A stretch of 23,957 nucleotides of DNA from an uncultured Chloroflexota bacterium (GTDB lineage: Bacteria; Chloroflexota; Dehalococcoidia; UBA3495). Location of the stretch: the NCBI GenBank assembly GCA_913052545.1, contig CAJXEF010000010.1, forward strand, positions 1 to 23,957, in the 5' to 3' direction. This document shows, piece by piece, positions 15,678-23,282 of this stretch. The notes under the pieces were generated by a model. It was not told the DNA's origin. It saw only the letters and a program-made list of their open reading frames with translations, and made no database searches. A program made the position numbers and the translations under genes. Each line of letters begins with the position of its first letter. The first letter of the stretch is position 1.

Positions 15678-16488
15678 TTTCCTCCTCGAGCCTCTTCAAT
15701 ATTCCTTTATGTCTCGGGCTCTTATCGTTTGTATTTTGATAGGAGTAACCTGTCCATTTTTGGGTGCGTTCGTTGTAAACAGGGAAATGGCTTTCATGGG
15801 GGATGCCTTGGCTCATGCGGTGTTGCCCGGTCTGGTAGTAGCGTACGCGTTTGGAGTGAGTCCGTTTATAGGAGCCCTCCCAACCGGGATCATCGTAGCC
15901 CTGAGCATTGGTTATATTGTGAAAAAATCACGGGTATCTAATGATACTTCTATTGGAATAGTTTATTCCGGACTATTCTCACTGGGTCTGATAATACTCT
16001 CGCTAACAGGTGGCAGTAAGCTGAATGTAGAGGACATACTTCTCGGACAGTTACTAGGTACATCTACGATAGACGTGTACGTGACTATTTGCATTACCGC
16101 CGCATTGTCAGTTGTATTGATTATTTTCTATAGACAGATGGTGTTTGTTGGATTTGATTTTCAGGGAGCGAAGGTTGCGGGTTTGCCGGCTGCTAAACTC
16201 GATTATTTATTGCTGATTCTGATCACAGTAGCAATTGTCATGTCACTACAAGTAGTTGGAATCATTCTGGTAGTAGGAATGTTGATAACACCTAGTGCCG
16301 CGTCTAGTTTAATTGTTCGGCGCTTTCCGCGCGTAATTCTTGTGGGGATAGTATTTGGAATAACCTCTGCTGTAGCGGGACTTTATTTCTCTTACTATTT
16401 TAATTTACCTTCAGGACCATCGATCGCGATGGTGTCTTCGATTATATTCGCTATATGCTTTGCCGGAAGTAGGTGGTCTAAAGTCTGA
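15667..16488 (+). CDS. znuB: Zinc/metal ABC transporter permease (ABC-3 family)
   Basis: Integral membrane subunit of about 273 residues with roughly eight hydrophobic helices. It starts MWIDFLLEPLQYSFMSRAL, the conserved N-terminus of ABC-3 permeases, and contains REMAFMGDALAHAVLPG, the coupling and substrate-path motif, and GMLITPSAAS in the later half. ATG 15667 (or ATG 15661, two codons earlier) lies inside the end of the ATPase gene, so translation is coupled. The open frame extends upstream to 15529, but that part has no family similarity and is a shadow of the ATPase gene. Last gene of the importer operon. Confidence 0.92.
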   Translation: MWIDFLLEPLQYSFMSRALIVCILIGVTCPFLGAFVVNREMAFMGDALAHAVLPGLVVAYAFGVSPFIGALPTGIIVALSIGYIVKKSRVSNDTSIGIVYSGLFSLGLIILSLTGGSKLNVEDILLGQLLGTSTIDVYVTICITAALSVVLIIFYRQMVFVGFDFQGAKVAGLPAAKLDYLLLILITVAIVMSLQVVGIILVVGMLITPSAASSLIVRRFPRVILVGIVFGITSAVAGLYFSYYFNLPSGPSIAMVSSIIFAICFAGSRWSKV

Positions 16489-16608
16489 ATTACGTGATGT
16501 AGCCTCTCGGTAAAACCCACTTCGAGATTGTTTACACATATCCAATCGTATTGTAGGAGGCTCTAAGGATTGTGTAATAATAGTACGAAAGTGAAGGAAT
16601 GTAATCCT

Positions 16609-17544
16609 ATGAAGATATCGTTATTTCCCGGAAGTGTCCCCGGTCAAATATCGCTCCTACCAGAGATAATTAGACAAGGAGTCGAAGCGGAGCGAGACGG
16701 CTTTGATGGCTTCTGGATTCCCCATTTATCCAATCGAGGCTTCGATGCATTAACAGCAATTTCTCTGATCGGGTCACATACCCAATTGATTGAAATCGGA
16801 ACGGCTGTTGTTCCCACTTATCCCCGGCATCCAATTGCAATGGCACAACAGGCGATGACTTCCCAGGTAGCGACTCAGGGTAGACTGGCCCTCGGCATTG
16901 GACCGTCACACCAGGGAAATGTCGAAGATGCTTGGGGTTTATCCTATGAACGGCCGGCTCATCATATTAGAGAATATCTATCGATATTAAATCCATTGGT
17001 CCGTGATGGTATGGCACAATTTTCAGGAGAAATGTATCAGGTAAACACTCAGATCGATGTACCAGAGACCTCAGCATTCCCTGTGCTGATTTCGGCTCTG
17101 GCCCCGGCTATGCTTCGAGTTGCAGGGGAGTTGGCTGACGGTACTATTACTTGGATGGCCGGTATCTCCGCGATTGAAAAACATATTGCACCTAGGATTA
17201 ATAAGGCGGCGCGGGAGGCTGGTAGGAATATTCCTAGAATTTGTGTAGGTCTCCCCATATGTGTCACCGATGACCCCGATGCAGCCTTTGAAGAGGCCGC
17301 TACTAAGTTTCAAAGGTACGGTACCCTGGTTAATTACCGTAGAATTTTAAATGTGGAATCAGTTGATGGACCCGCTGATGTGGCAGTTATAGGTAACGAG
17401 AAGGAGGTTGAGGAACAACTCACGAGGTTCGCAAATGCCGGGGTTACTGATTTTCTTGCATCCGTGTATCCGGTTGGCGATCAACCCGAAGTAATTTCTA
17501 AAAGAACAAGAGATCTTTTATCTAATTTAGTTGGAAAACTTTAG
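16609..17544 (+). CDS. Luciferase-like monooxygenase/F420-dependent oxidoreductase
   Basis: TIM-barrel flavin or F420 enzyme of 311 residues. KISLFPGS at the start, GFDGFWIPHL, GTAVVPTYPRHPIAMAQQA (64-82) and GRLALGIGPSHQ (91-102) are typical of the LLM family, in particular the F420-dependent subgroup. ATG 16609, with AAGGA at 16594-16598, matches where homologues begin. A TTG at 16570 lies 9 nt after a very good AGGAGG (16555-16560) and would add 13 residues (CNNSTKVKECNP after Met), so the start is uncertain. Cofactor (FMN or F420) and substrate cannot be decided here. Stand-alone gene after the zinc importer. Confidence 0.88.
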   Translation: MKISLFPGSVPGQISLLPEIIRQGVEAERDGFDGFWIPHLSNRGFDALTAISLIGSHTQLIEIGTAVVPTYPRHPIAMAQQAMTSQVATQGRLALGIGPSHQGNVEDAWGLSYERPAHHIREYLSILNPLVRDGMAQFSGEMYQVNTQIDVPETSAFPVLISALAPAMLRVAGELADGTITWMAGISAIEKHIAPRINKAAREAGRNIPRICVGLPICVTDDPDAAFEEAATKFQRYGTLVNYRRILNVESVDGPADVAVIGNEKEVEEQLTRFANAGVTDFLASVYPVGDQPEVISKRTRDLLSNLVGKL

Positions 17545-17638
17545 GTGTACACGCGAGTTATTGTTACAGGGTTGTTGATGCTTCTGTCACTACCGGTATA
17601 TCCAAAGCAATCATATGTCCATAACTAAGGAGGTTATT

Positions 17639-18412
17639 GTGGCTACTTTAGAACAATACGCAGATAAATATAAATCCATCAAGATGGAGCGTAGTAACGG
17701 TATTTTACAAATGACGTTTCATACGGACGATGGTCCATTGCAATGGGGAGGTGGCCCACATTCAGAATTTCCACAGGCATTTTATGATGTTGGCAGTGAT
17801 CCGGATAATCGGGTGATAATTATGACGGGTACCGGGGATGCTTTTTCCGGCCCACCTGGTTCCTCTGCCGGTACTCCGAAACGCGAACCAAAAGAATGGG
17901 ACAGAACTTATTGGGAAGGTAAAAAGTTGTTGGGTAATTTGCTGGATATAGAAGTCCCGATGATCAGTGCTATCAATGGGCCCGCCTTGAGGCATTCGGA
18001 AATTCCCTTATTATGTGACATCGTTTTGGCTTCGGATACTGCCTTATTTCAGGATTCTGGTCATTTTATGAGTGGTCTAGTCCCTGGAGATGGTATGCAT
18101 ATAGTTTACCCTATGCTCCTGGGTATGAATCGAGGTCGTTACTTTCTTTTGACTGGTCAGGCTATCAGAGCTGAGGAGGCGAAACAGTTGGGGTTGGTGA
18201 ACGAGGTTATGCCTCAAAATGAGTTAGTGGGCAGGGCATGGGTCCTTGCTGAGCAGCTAACTCAACAATCAGATTTGGTGCTCCGATATACACGGGTTGC
18301 AACGACCCAGTATATTAAGCGAACGATGCAGGACATCCTAGGTTATGGACTGGCTTTGGAGGGTCTTGGATCTGCGGATACTTTGCTGAATCAGGGTAGC
18401 CAAAGTGGATAA
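17639..18412 (+). CDS. Crotonase-fold hydrolase resembling 6-oxocamphor hydrolase (retro-Claisen C-C hydrolase)
   Basis: Enoyl-CoA hydratase superfamily protein of 257 residues from GTG 17639, which follows AAGGAGG (17627-17633) by 5 nt; the upstream ATG at 17615 has no SD. It resembles 6-oxocamphor hydrolase, which cleaves cyclic beta-diketones without CoA. The residues I recall as catalytic there have counterparts at nearly constant offset: W36 (LQWGGGPH), H119 (LRHSEIP), H142 (GHFMSG), D151 (VPGDG) and E241 (ALEGLG). Also shared are RVIIMTGTGDAF, CDIVLASDTALFQDS and NRGRYFLLTGQ. The crotonase fold is firm; the retro-Claisen activity is a good inference. It fits the nearby monooxygenases in a terpenoid or alicyclic pathway. 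Confidence 0.85.
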   Translation: MATLEQYADKYKSIKMERSNGILQMTFHTDDGPLQWGGGPHSEFPQAFYDVGSDPDNRVIIMTGTGDAFSGPPGSSAGTPKREPKEWDRTYWEGKKLLGNLLDIEVPMISAINGPALRHSEIPLLCDIVLASDTALFQDSGHFMSGLVPGDGMHIVYPMLLGMNRGRYFLLTGQAIRAEEAKQLGLVNEVMPQNELVGRAWVLAEQLTQQSDLVLRYTRVATTQYIKRTMQDILGYGLALEGLGSADTLLNQGSQSG

Positions 18413-18479
18413 GAGCAGAATCTGTTTGACTGATTGATGTTTGTAGTGATACAGAACTTTAATAGGGACTAGGCCATCG

Positions 18480-18508
18480 TTGACATGCAACTGGAGCCTA
18501 GATACACT
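18480..18508 (+). promoter_or_regulatory. Promoter of the UGSC selenoprotein operon
   Basis: TTGACA (18480-18485), 17-bp spacer, TACACT (18503-18508). Predicted start about 18515, 58 nt before the ATG at 18573, and beyond any upstream in-frame start, which supports that start. Confidence 0.6.
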
Positions 18509-18572
18509 CCAAATATCCGGACCAACACGATTTCAGTTCTGGGAATATTTCATCCGATCAGGTGGTAAACAT

Positions 18573-19607
18573 ATGACATCCAGATTGACAATAGATCCTA
18601 TTGAATTAATGTTCGAAACAGGGTGGACGGATGGGCTTCCAGTCGTTCCGCCCACTGGTGAAAAAGTAGAGGAATTTGTAATAGCTTCGGGGAAAGACGC
18701 AAGCACGTTGATTGCTGAACTTCCTCCCTTGGGCGGCAAGGCGACTGTCGAGAGAATAGCAGTAAATGCAGTTATGGCTGGTTGTTTGCCTGAGTACATG
18801 CCAGTAGTTATAACTGCCATCCAAGCGTTGATGGACCCTCGATTTAATCTAAGGGGTGTCATGTGCTCTACCGGTATTCATACCCCCTTAGTTGTAGTAA
18901 ATGGTCCAATCGCTAAGGCTCTAGATATAAATTCTGGATATAATTGCTTTGGACAAGGGTGGAGGTCTAACGCAACTATTGGTCGAGCAGTCAAGTTGAT
19001 ACTGGTTAACCTAGGCGGAGCTGTCCCTGGTGATACCAATAAAGCTACTTTTGGTCATCCGGGTGCGTATACATATTGCATAGCCGAATCCGAGGAAGCA
19101 AATCCTTGGACCCCATATCATGTAGATGCTGGATTTCAGTCTGAAGATAGTACTGTCATGGTTTTTCCAGGCGAAGCCCCCCATAACATCATGTATCATG
19201 CGGTGAACGATAGAAATTTTCTAACAGTTTTAGCGGATAGCATGTGCCCATTGGGGAATGTCCAGATGTACGTCATGGGGGATACTCTCGTAGTTCTTGG
19301 CCCTGAACATGCCAAGATGCTTGCTAACGCTGGGTGGCGCAAGCAGGATGTGAAACAGTTTCTTCACGAAAATGCTCGGAAGTCGGTTGGTTTGTTGAGA
19401 AAGGGAGGGCCGGCTCAGGGCGATGATAGAAGGGAGATGTTGTGGCCAAAGTTCGTCAACCCTTCTAACAACGAGGATATGGTCCCAGTAGTTCGGAGGG
19501 TGGATGATATTCATATTTTAGTAGCAGGTGGTGCAGGTGGCCCGCATTCTGTTTATATACCTGGATGGGGATCTCGCTGCGCTATAAGGAAAATTGAAAC
19601 CCCTTAA
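18573..19607 (+). CDS. Conserved protein paired with UGSC selenoprotein, function unknown
   Basis: 344 residues, cytoplasmic by lack of signal. ATG 18573 follows AGGTGGT (18560-18566) by 6 nt. It belongs to a family I know only as uncharacterised, recognisable by WTDGLPVVPPT (18-28), NAVMAGCLPEYMPVV (65-79), VVNGPIAK (108-115), RSNATIGRA (131-139), ANPWTPYHV (176-184), EAPHNI and a C-terminal AGGAGGPHSVYIPGWG. Cysteines occur in conserved-looking blocks (C71, C98, C125). In my recollection such proteins occur beside or fused to UGSC-motif proteins, which matches the selenoprotein gene only 9 bp downstream. A redox or substrate-binding subunit is possible; no catalytic mechanism can be assigned. 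Confidence 0.75.
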   Translation: MTSRLTIDPIELMFETGWTDGLPVVPPTGEKVEEFVIASGKDASTLIAELPPLGGKATVERIAVNAVMAGCLPEYMPVVITAIQALMDPRFNLRGVMCSTGIHTPLVVVNGPIAKALDINSGYNCFGQGWRSNATIGRAVKLILVNLGGAVPGDTNKATFGHPGAYTYCIAESEEANPWTPYHVDAGFQSEDSTVMVFPGEAPHNIMYHAVNDRNFLTVLADSMCPLGNVQMYVMGDTLVVLGPEHAKMLANAGWRKQDVKQFLHENARKSVGLLRKGGPAQGDDRREMLWPKFVNPSNNEDMVPVVRRVDDIHILVAGGAGGPHSVYIPGWGSRCAIRKIETP

Positions 19608-19616
19608 GGAGGATAT

Positions 19617-20192
19617 ATGGTTACATTACCAATGCCGGGGTCAGATATTGAGCAACGGCTTCAAGAATTGGGTATCAAGATTCCAATAGACCCGGAGGTA
19701 TTAACCAGTTGGAGGGCGGTGCCCCGACTTGAAACCCTGACAGGAAAAGTAGGCGGATTTCTGGGTAATAAGAAAGCTAACGCCGAAGTATTATTAAAGG
19801 ACGTTAAGGAGTTGTTGGATCAGCGTTTCGAATTGAAAGATAGCGTGCTAGTAGACAAATTTATTTATTCGAGGCCTGCTTCCGAAGAAATCATTGATTC
19901 ATTGGCATCTGAATGTGATTTTGTGGTAACAGCTATCGCAGATTGAGGCTCTTGTACTTCGTGCTGTATGCACGATGCTATGACTTTAGAAGCTAAAGGC
20001 ATACCCACTGTTGTGCTTTGTACTAACCCTTTCTTGAATTCAGCTGCCGTGCATGCCCGTACCTTTGGACGAGAAGGTTTTAGACCAGTTGGCATACCTC
20101 ATCCTCTTGGTGGTCTTACTCCGGAGACCGTGACTGAACGAGCGGCATCGATGGTGGACGAAATCATTATCGCTCTGACCCAAGAAATTTAG
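19617..20192 (+). CDS. UGSC-family selenoprotein with in-frame TGA read as selenocysteine (U110)
   Basis: Read straight through one TGA, the gene gives 191 residues: 109 codons, TGA at 19944-19946, then 81 codons to TAG at 20190-20192. The TGA opens the motif U-G-S-C (residues 110-113), followed by TSCC (C116, C117). This is the signature that names the UGSC (seleno)protein family; other members have Cys in place of U. The downstream half (PTVVLCTNPF, GIPHPLGGL) continues the same domain and lacks its own SD. A UxxC motif suggests a thiol or selenol redox centre, but the reaction is unknown. SD AAGGAGG (19606-19612) precedes ATG 19617. Conventional calling would split this into a 109-residue protein and a false 74-residue protein. 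No selenocysteine machinery gene lies in the window. Confidence 0.85.
19944..19946 (+). other. Recoded TGA, selenocysteine codon
   Basis: In-frame TGA at codon 110 of the UGSC gene, first position of the U-G-S-C motif, with uninterrupted coding on both sides and a SECIS-like hairpin just downstream. Confidence 0.82.
19959..19975 (+). promoter_or_regulatory. Candidate bacterial SECIS hairpin
   Basis: TCGTGC (19959-19964), loop TGTAT, GCACGA (19970-19975): a perfect 6-bp stem with a 5-nt apical loop. The loop begins 18 nt after the TGA and has G at its second position. Known bacterial SECIS elements have the loop about 16-37 nt from UGA and a G within the first two loop bases, so it fits. It lies within the coding sequence, as expected in bacteria. 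Confidence 0.65.
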
Positions 20193-20244
20193 GGCACTTT
20201 ATCCATATGAACAGCTCTTAACAGCGTTATAAGAGGTGAGTGAT

Positions 20245-21126
20245 ATGTCTACTGTAGGATCAGGGAAATACACCTATGAATTAATAGAAGGGTGGGGTGA
20301 GATTCCCAATGGGTGGACTCTGGGGCAAACAGCTATTGTTACTGATTCTCAAGACAGGGTTTACCTTTTTAATCGAGGTGAGCACCCATTAATAGTACTT
20401 GATAAAGACGGTAATTTTGTGAATAGTTGGGGGGAAGGGCAGCTGCCTGATGCACATGGTATGTTTATAGATGAAGAAGAAAATCTATACATGCCTGTGA
20501 AAAATAGTCATGTGGTTCTTAAATATAGTTTGACTGGGGAGCTGTTGATGACCTTAGGTTCTTGGAATAACCCTTCAGACACAGGTTGGTCTGGGGATAC
20601 AAACGATACTGTTAGACAGGCTGCGGGACCCTTTCATCGTCCTACCGATGTTGGTCAATCGGCTAACGGTGATTTATATATCTCGGACGGGTATGGAAAT
20701 GCCCGTGTACATAAGTTTGCTAATAACGGTACATTACTGTTTTCTTGGGGTTCTCCCGGGAAATCGGCCCCCGGCGAATTTCATGTTCCGCATGGCGTTT
20801 GGGTACACAAGGATGGCCGGATCATTGTGGCAGACAGAGAAAATGATCGTATCCAAGTTTTTAATTCAGAGGGTGACTACCTGACCCAATGGACGGGATT
20901 CTCACGACCTTGTGACATTTACATTGATCAGGATGATACTGTGTTTATACCGGAATTAGATGCGTTCATAAGTATTACTGATCTCGATGGAAACATCCTT
21001 GCCCGATGGTCAGGTCCCACCGAGGCAGGGGCACATGCTATTTGGTTGGACTCACGGGGTGATATTTATATAAATCAGAATTTAGAGGGTCAGAGATTAC
21101 TGAAATATCGGAGGGTTAGTTCTTAA
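20245..21126 (+). CDS. NHL-repeat six-bladed beta-propeller protein
   Basis: 293 residues and six propeller blades by eye, each with a pattern such as DSQDRVYLFNRG...IVLDKDGNFVNSWG, VGQSANGDLYISDGYGNARVHKF or VHKDGRIIVADRENDRIQVF. It resembles the NHL proteins related to peptidyl-alpha-hydroxyglycine lyase, but no catalytic role is assured. There is no signal peptide, so it is probably cytoplasmic. ATG 20245 follows AGAGGTGA (20232-20239); GTG 20236 overlaps that SD and is rejected. It follows the selenoprotein by 52 bp on the same strand and may be part of the same transcript. Could be a lyase, a lactonase-like hydrolase or a scaffold. Confidence 0.82.
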   Translation: MSTVGSGKYTYELIEGWGEIPNGWTLGQTAIVTDSQDRVYLFNRGEHPLIVLDKDGNFVNSWGEGQLPDAHGMFIDEEENLYMPVKNSHVVLKYSLTGELLMTLGSWNNPSDTGWSGDTNDTVRQAAGPFHRPTDVGQSANGDLYISDGYGNARVHKFANNGTLLFSWGSPGKSAPGEFHVPHGVWVHKDGRIIVADRENDRIQVFNSEGDYLTQWTGFSRPCDIYIDQDDTVFIPELDAFISITDLDGNILARWSGPTEAGAHAIWLDSRGDIYINQNLEGQRLLKYRRVSS

Positions 21127-21211
21127 CAGCAGGGATTTAGCAATCTGGATATGAAAGAACTTTGCCGAGAATTCCATTAAATCTGGCAAATGTCTAGTAG
21201 AGGGGGAGCAT

Positions 21212-22228
21212 ATGCCGTTTGGTGGTAATGACTGGTTAGATCTAGTAAAAGAACCTGCGCTCGAGCCGGATATTCCGATTTGCGACCCTCATCATCATTT
21301 CTGGGATTTCAGGTCCCAGAGTATTCCGTATCATCGTTATTTACTTCAAGACCTAGTCGAGGATATTGATAGCGGGCACAATGTAGTTTCAACAGTATTC
21401 GTTGAAGCTCGGTCTATGTATAAGATGAATGGTCCGGATCACTTGAAATCCGTGGGTGAAGTGGAGTTCGTCCAGGGATTAGCTGCCGCAAGCGCGAGTG
21501 GTTTATATGGACCTAGTAGAGCAGCAGCGGGTATCGTTGGACATGCTGATTTAAAAATGGGAGACAGGGTAGAAGAGGTTTTAAGCCAACTAAAAGCTGC
21601 CAGTCCCAACCGATTTCGGGGCATACGTCATAATGTGACTTGGAGTCCGGCTCCTGAAGTTGAAAACAGAGAGAGTCAAGGGTTACTGGGGGATGCTACT
21701 TTCCGATCCGGCGCTAGGATGTTGGCGAAAATGGGCCTTACATTCGACACTATGTTGTTCTTTCCGCAGCTTTTAGAATTGGCCGATTTTGCCCAGGAGA
21801 TACCTGAGCTACCGATTATTTTGAATCATGCAGGAGGAGTAAATAGAGTAGGTTTTTACGCTAACCAAGAAGACGAGATACTCAGCAGATGGCGGAAGGG
21901 AATAACCGCGGTGTCTTCATGCCCTAATATATATCTCAAGCTAGGAGGATTGGGGATGCCGCGTTGGGGGTTTGAATGGTACAAACGGGATATCCCAGTG
22001 GGTTCTGAAGAATTGGTCTCTTCAATGGCCCCATTCATGCACTATTGCATTGAACAGTTTGGGCCTGACCGCTGTATGTTTGAAAGTAACTTTCCACCCG
22101 ATAAAGTTTCTTACTCCTATAATGTTATGTATAACGCCTTTAAAAAGTTAACGAAAGACTACTCGGTGACTGAAAGGGCTTCAATGTTCCATGATACGGC
22201 GACCAAAGTTTATAAGATTGAGGTTTGA
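21212..22228 (+). CDS. Amidohydrolase-2 family hydrolase (lactonase-like TIM barrel)
   Basis: 338 residues. The first strand carries DPHHHFWDF (25-33) with H27/H29, the form seen in the subgroup including 2-pyrone-4,6-dicarboxylate lactonase and sugar lactonases. PNRFRGIRHNVTW, IILNHAGG and MFESNFPPDK follow at the positions of later active-site loops. The final Asp loop reads ESNFPPD rather than GTDxP, a lactonase-like feature that often goes with little or no metal binding. ATG 21212 is preceded by a purine-rich GAGGGGGAG ending 4 nt upstream. The next gene begins 3 nt past its stop. A lactone or ester product of the nearby monooxygenases is a reasonable but unproved substrate. Confidence 0.86.
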   Translation: MPFGGNDWLDLVKEPALEPDIPICDPHHHFWDFRSQSIPYHRYLLQDLVEDIDSGHNVVSTVFVEARSMYKMNGPDHLKSVGEVEFVQGLAAASASGLYGPSRAAAGIVGHADLKMGDRVEEVLSQLKAASPNRFRGIRHNVTWSPAPEVENRESQGLLGDATFRSGARMLAKMGLTFDTMLFFPQLLELADFAQEIPELPIILNHAGGVNRVGFYANQEDEILSRWRKGITAVSSCPNIYLKLGGLGMPRWGFEWYKRDIPVGSEELVSSMAPFMHYCIEQFGPDRCMFESNFPPDKVSYSYNVMYNAFKKLTKDYSVTERASMFHDTATKVYKIEV

Positions 22229-22231
22229 ACG

Positions 22232-23218
22232 ATGGCTGAGAATTTTACAATCCTTGTAGGTACGGTGGGTCAAGGGATAATCAGAAGCGAAGATGGCGGG
22301 GAGAACTGGCAGAGAGCTGGGATCAACTCTGGACTGCACTCTGATGCGCTAGTCAGGACGGTCGTGAGTCACCCTCAAGATCCTCACAAAGTTTTTGCCG
22401 GAACCGAAAAAGGTCTATACAAAAGTGGTAATGCCGGGAAAGATTGGAAGTTAGTCGATTCTGTACTTACTAACAATTGTGTTTGGTCTTTGGCTATTGA
22501 TAAGTCTGATCCGGGTACGATGTACGCAGGAACAGGTACTCCGGATCCATCTAGTATATTTCGATCCTCAGATGGAGGAGAAACCTGGGAGGAACGTCCA
22601 GTGGAGGTCGCCAAAGAGTGTCCAGCGGTGGGTGTGCCTAGGGTTACTGGTATCGCCATAGATCCGGATAATCGGCAGGATATTTGGGTTGGATTCGAAG
22701 TGGACGGAGTACGCCGAAGTACCAACGGCGGTGATACATGGGAAAAAGTCGCGACGTCGATCCCTAACTTAGACGTCCATAATGTAGCCGTTTCCAGTGG
22801 CCCACCTAAGACTGTGGTGGTAGTAGTCAATAATGATGTTTACACCAGTGAAGATGGTGGAGAGGAGTGGAAGGCGGTAGGAATCAAAAATGTTTTCCCA
22901 ATGACCTATCCGAGGGGAATATTGGTCAAGCCCGACGATCCTAAGACGATATTTCTAACTATAGGAGATACCACGCCCGGTAGTACAGGGGCTATTATGA
23001 GATCGACTGATACTGGGAAAACGTGGTCTTCACTCCCACTACCGGTTCAACCTAATACGGCCATGTGGGTGGTAAACACCCAACCTTTTGATTCGCAGCT
23101 AATGTTTGCTGGAAGTAGATATGGTTATCTATACCGCAGTGATGACGGTGGAGACTCATGGGGCAAAGTTTGGAGAGAATTTAGCGAGATTTCTTCTGTT
23201 ACCTGGATACCTGAATAG
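22232..23218 (+). CDS. Asp-box (BNR) repeat beta-propeller, sialidase/VPS10-like
   Basis: 328 residues with seven Asp-box loops of S-x-D/N-x-G-x-x-W type: SEDGGENW, SGNAGKDW, SSDGGETW, STNGGDTW, SEDGGEEW, STDTGKTW, SDDGGDSW. They are evenly spaced, giving a seven-bladed propeller like those in the WD40/YVTN/BNR-like group. Sialidase catalytic residues (Arg triad) are not evident. No signal peptide, so probably cytoplasmic, which is odd for a BNR protein. ATG 22232 lies 3 nt after the stop of the amidohydrolase gene, so translation is coupled and a shared role is likely. Function unknown. Confidence 0.84.
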   Translation: MAENFTILVGTVGQGIIRSEDGGENWQRAGINSGLHSDALVRTVVSHPQDPHKVFAGTEKGLYKSGNAGKDWKLVDSVLTNNCVWSLAIDKSDPGTMYAGTGTPDPSSIFRSSDGGETWEERPVEVAKECPAVGVPRVTGIAIDPDNRQDIWVGFEVDGVRRSTNGGDTWEKVATSIPNLDVHNVAVSSGPPKTVVVVVNNDVYTSEDGGEEWKAVGIKNVFPMTYPRGILVKPDDPKTIFLTIGDTTPGSTGAIMRSTDTGKTWSSLPLPVQPNTAMWVVNTQPFDSQLMFAGSRYGYLYRSDDGGDSWGKVWREFSEISSVTWIPE

Positions 23219-23282
23219 GATTCGGATTGCTACCTGACGCAGACATCTATGACACCGCTACACATATCGGGGAGGTAACTTT

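Noticed and set aside
19968..20192. Separate 74-residue ORF after the TGA
   Set aside because: It has no ribosome site and is in frame with the upstream half; it is the C-terminal part of the selenoprotein.
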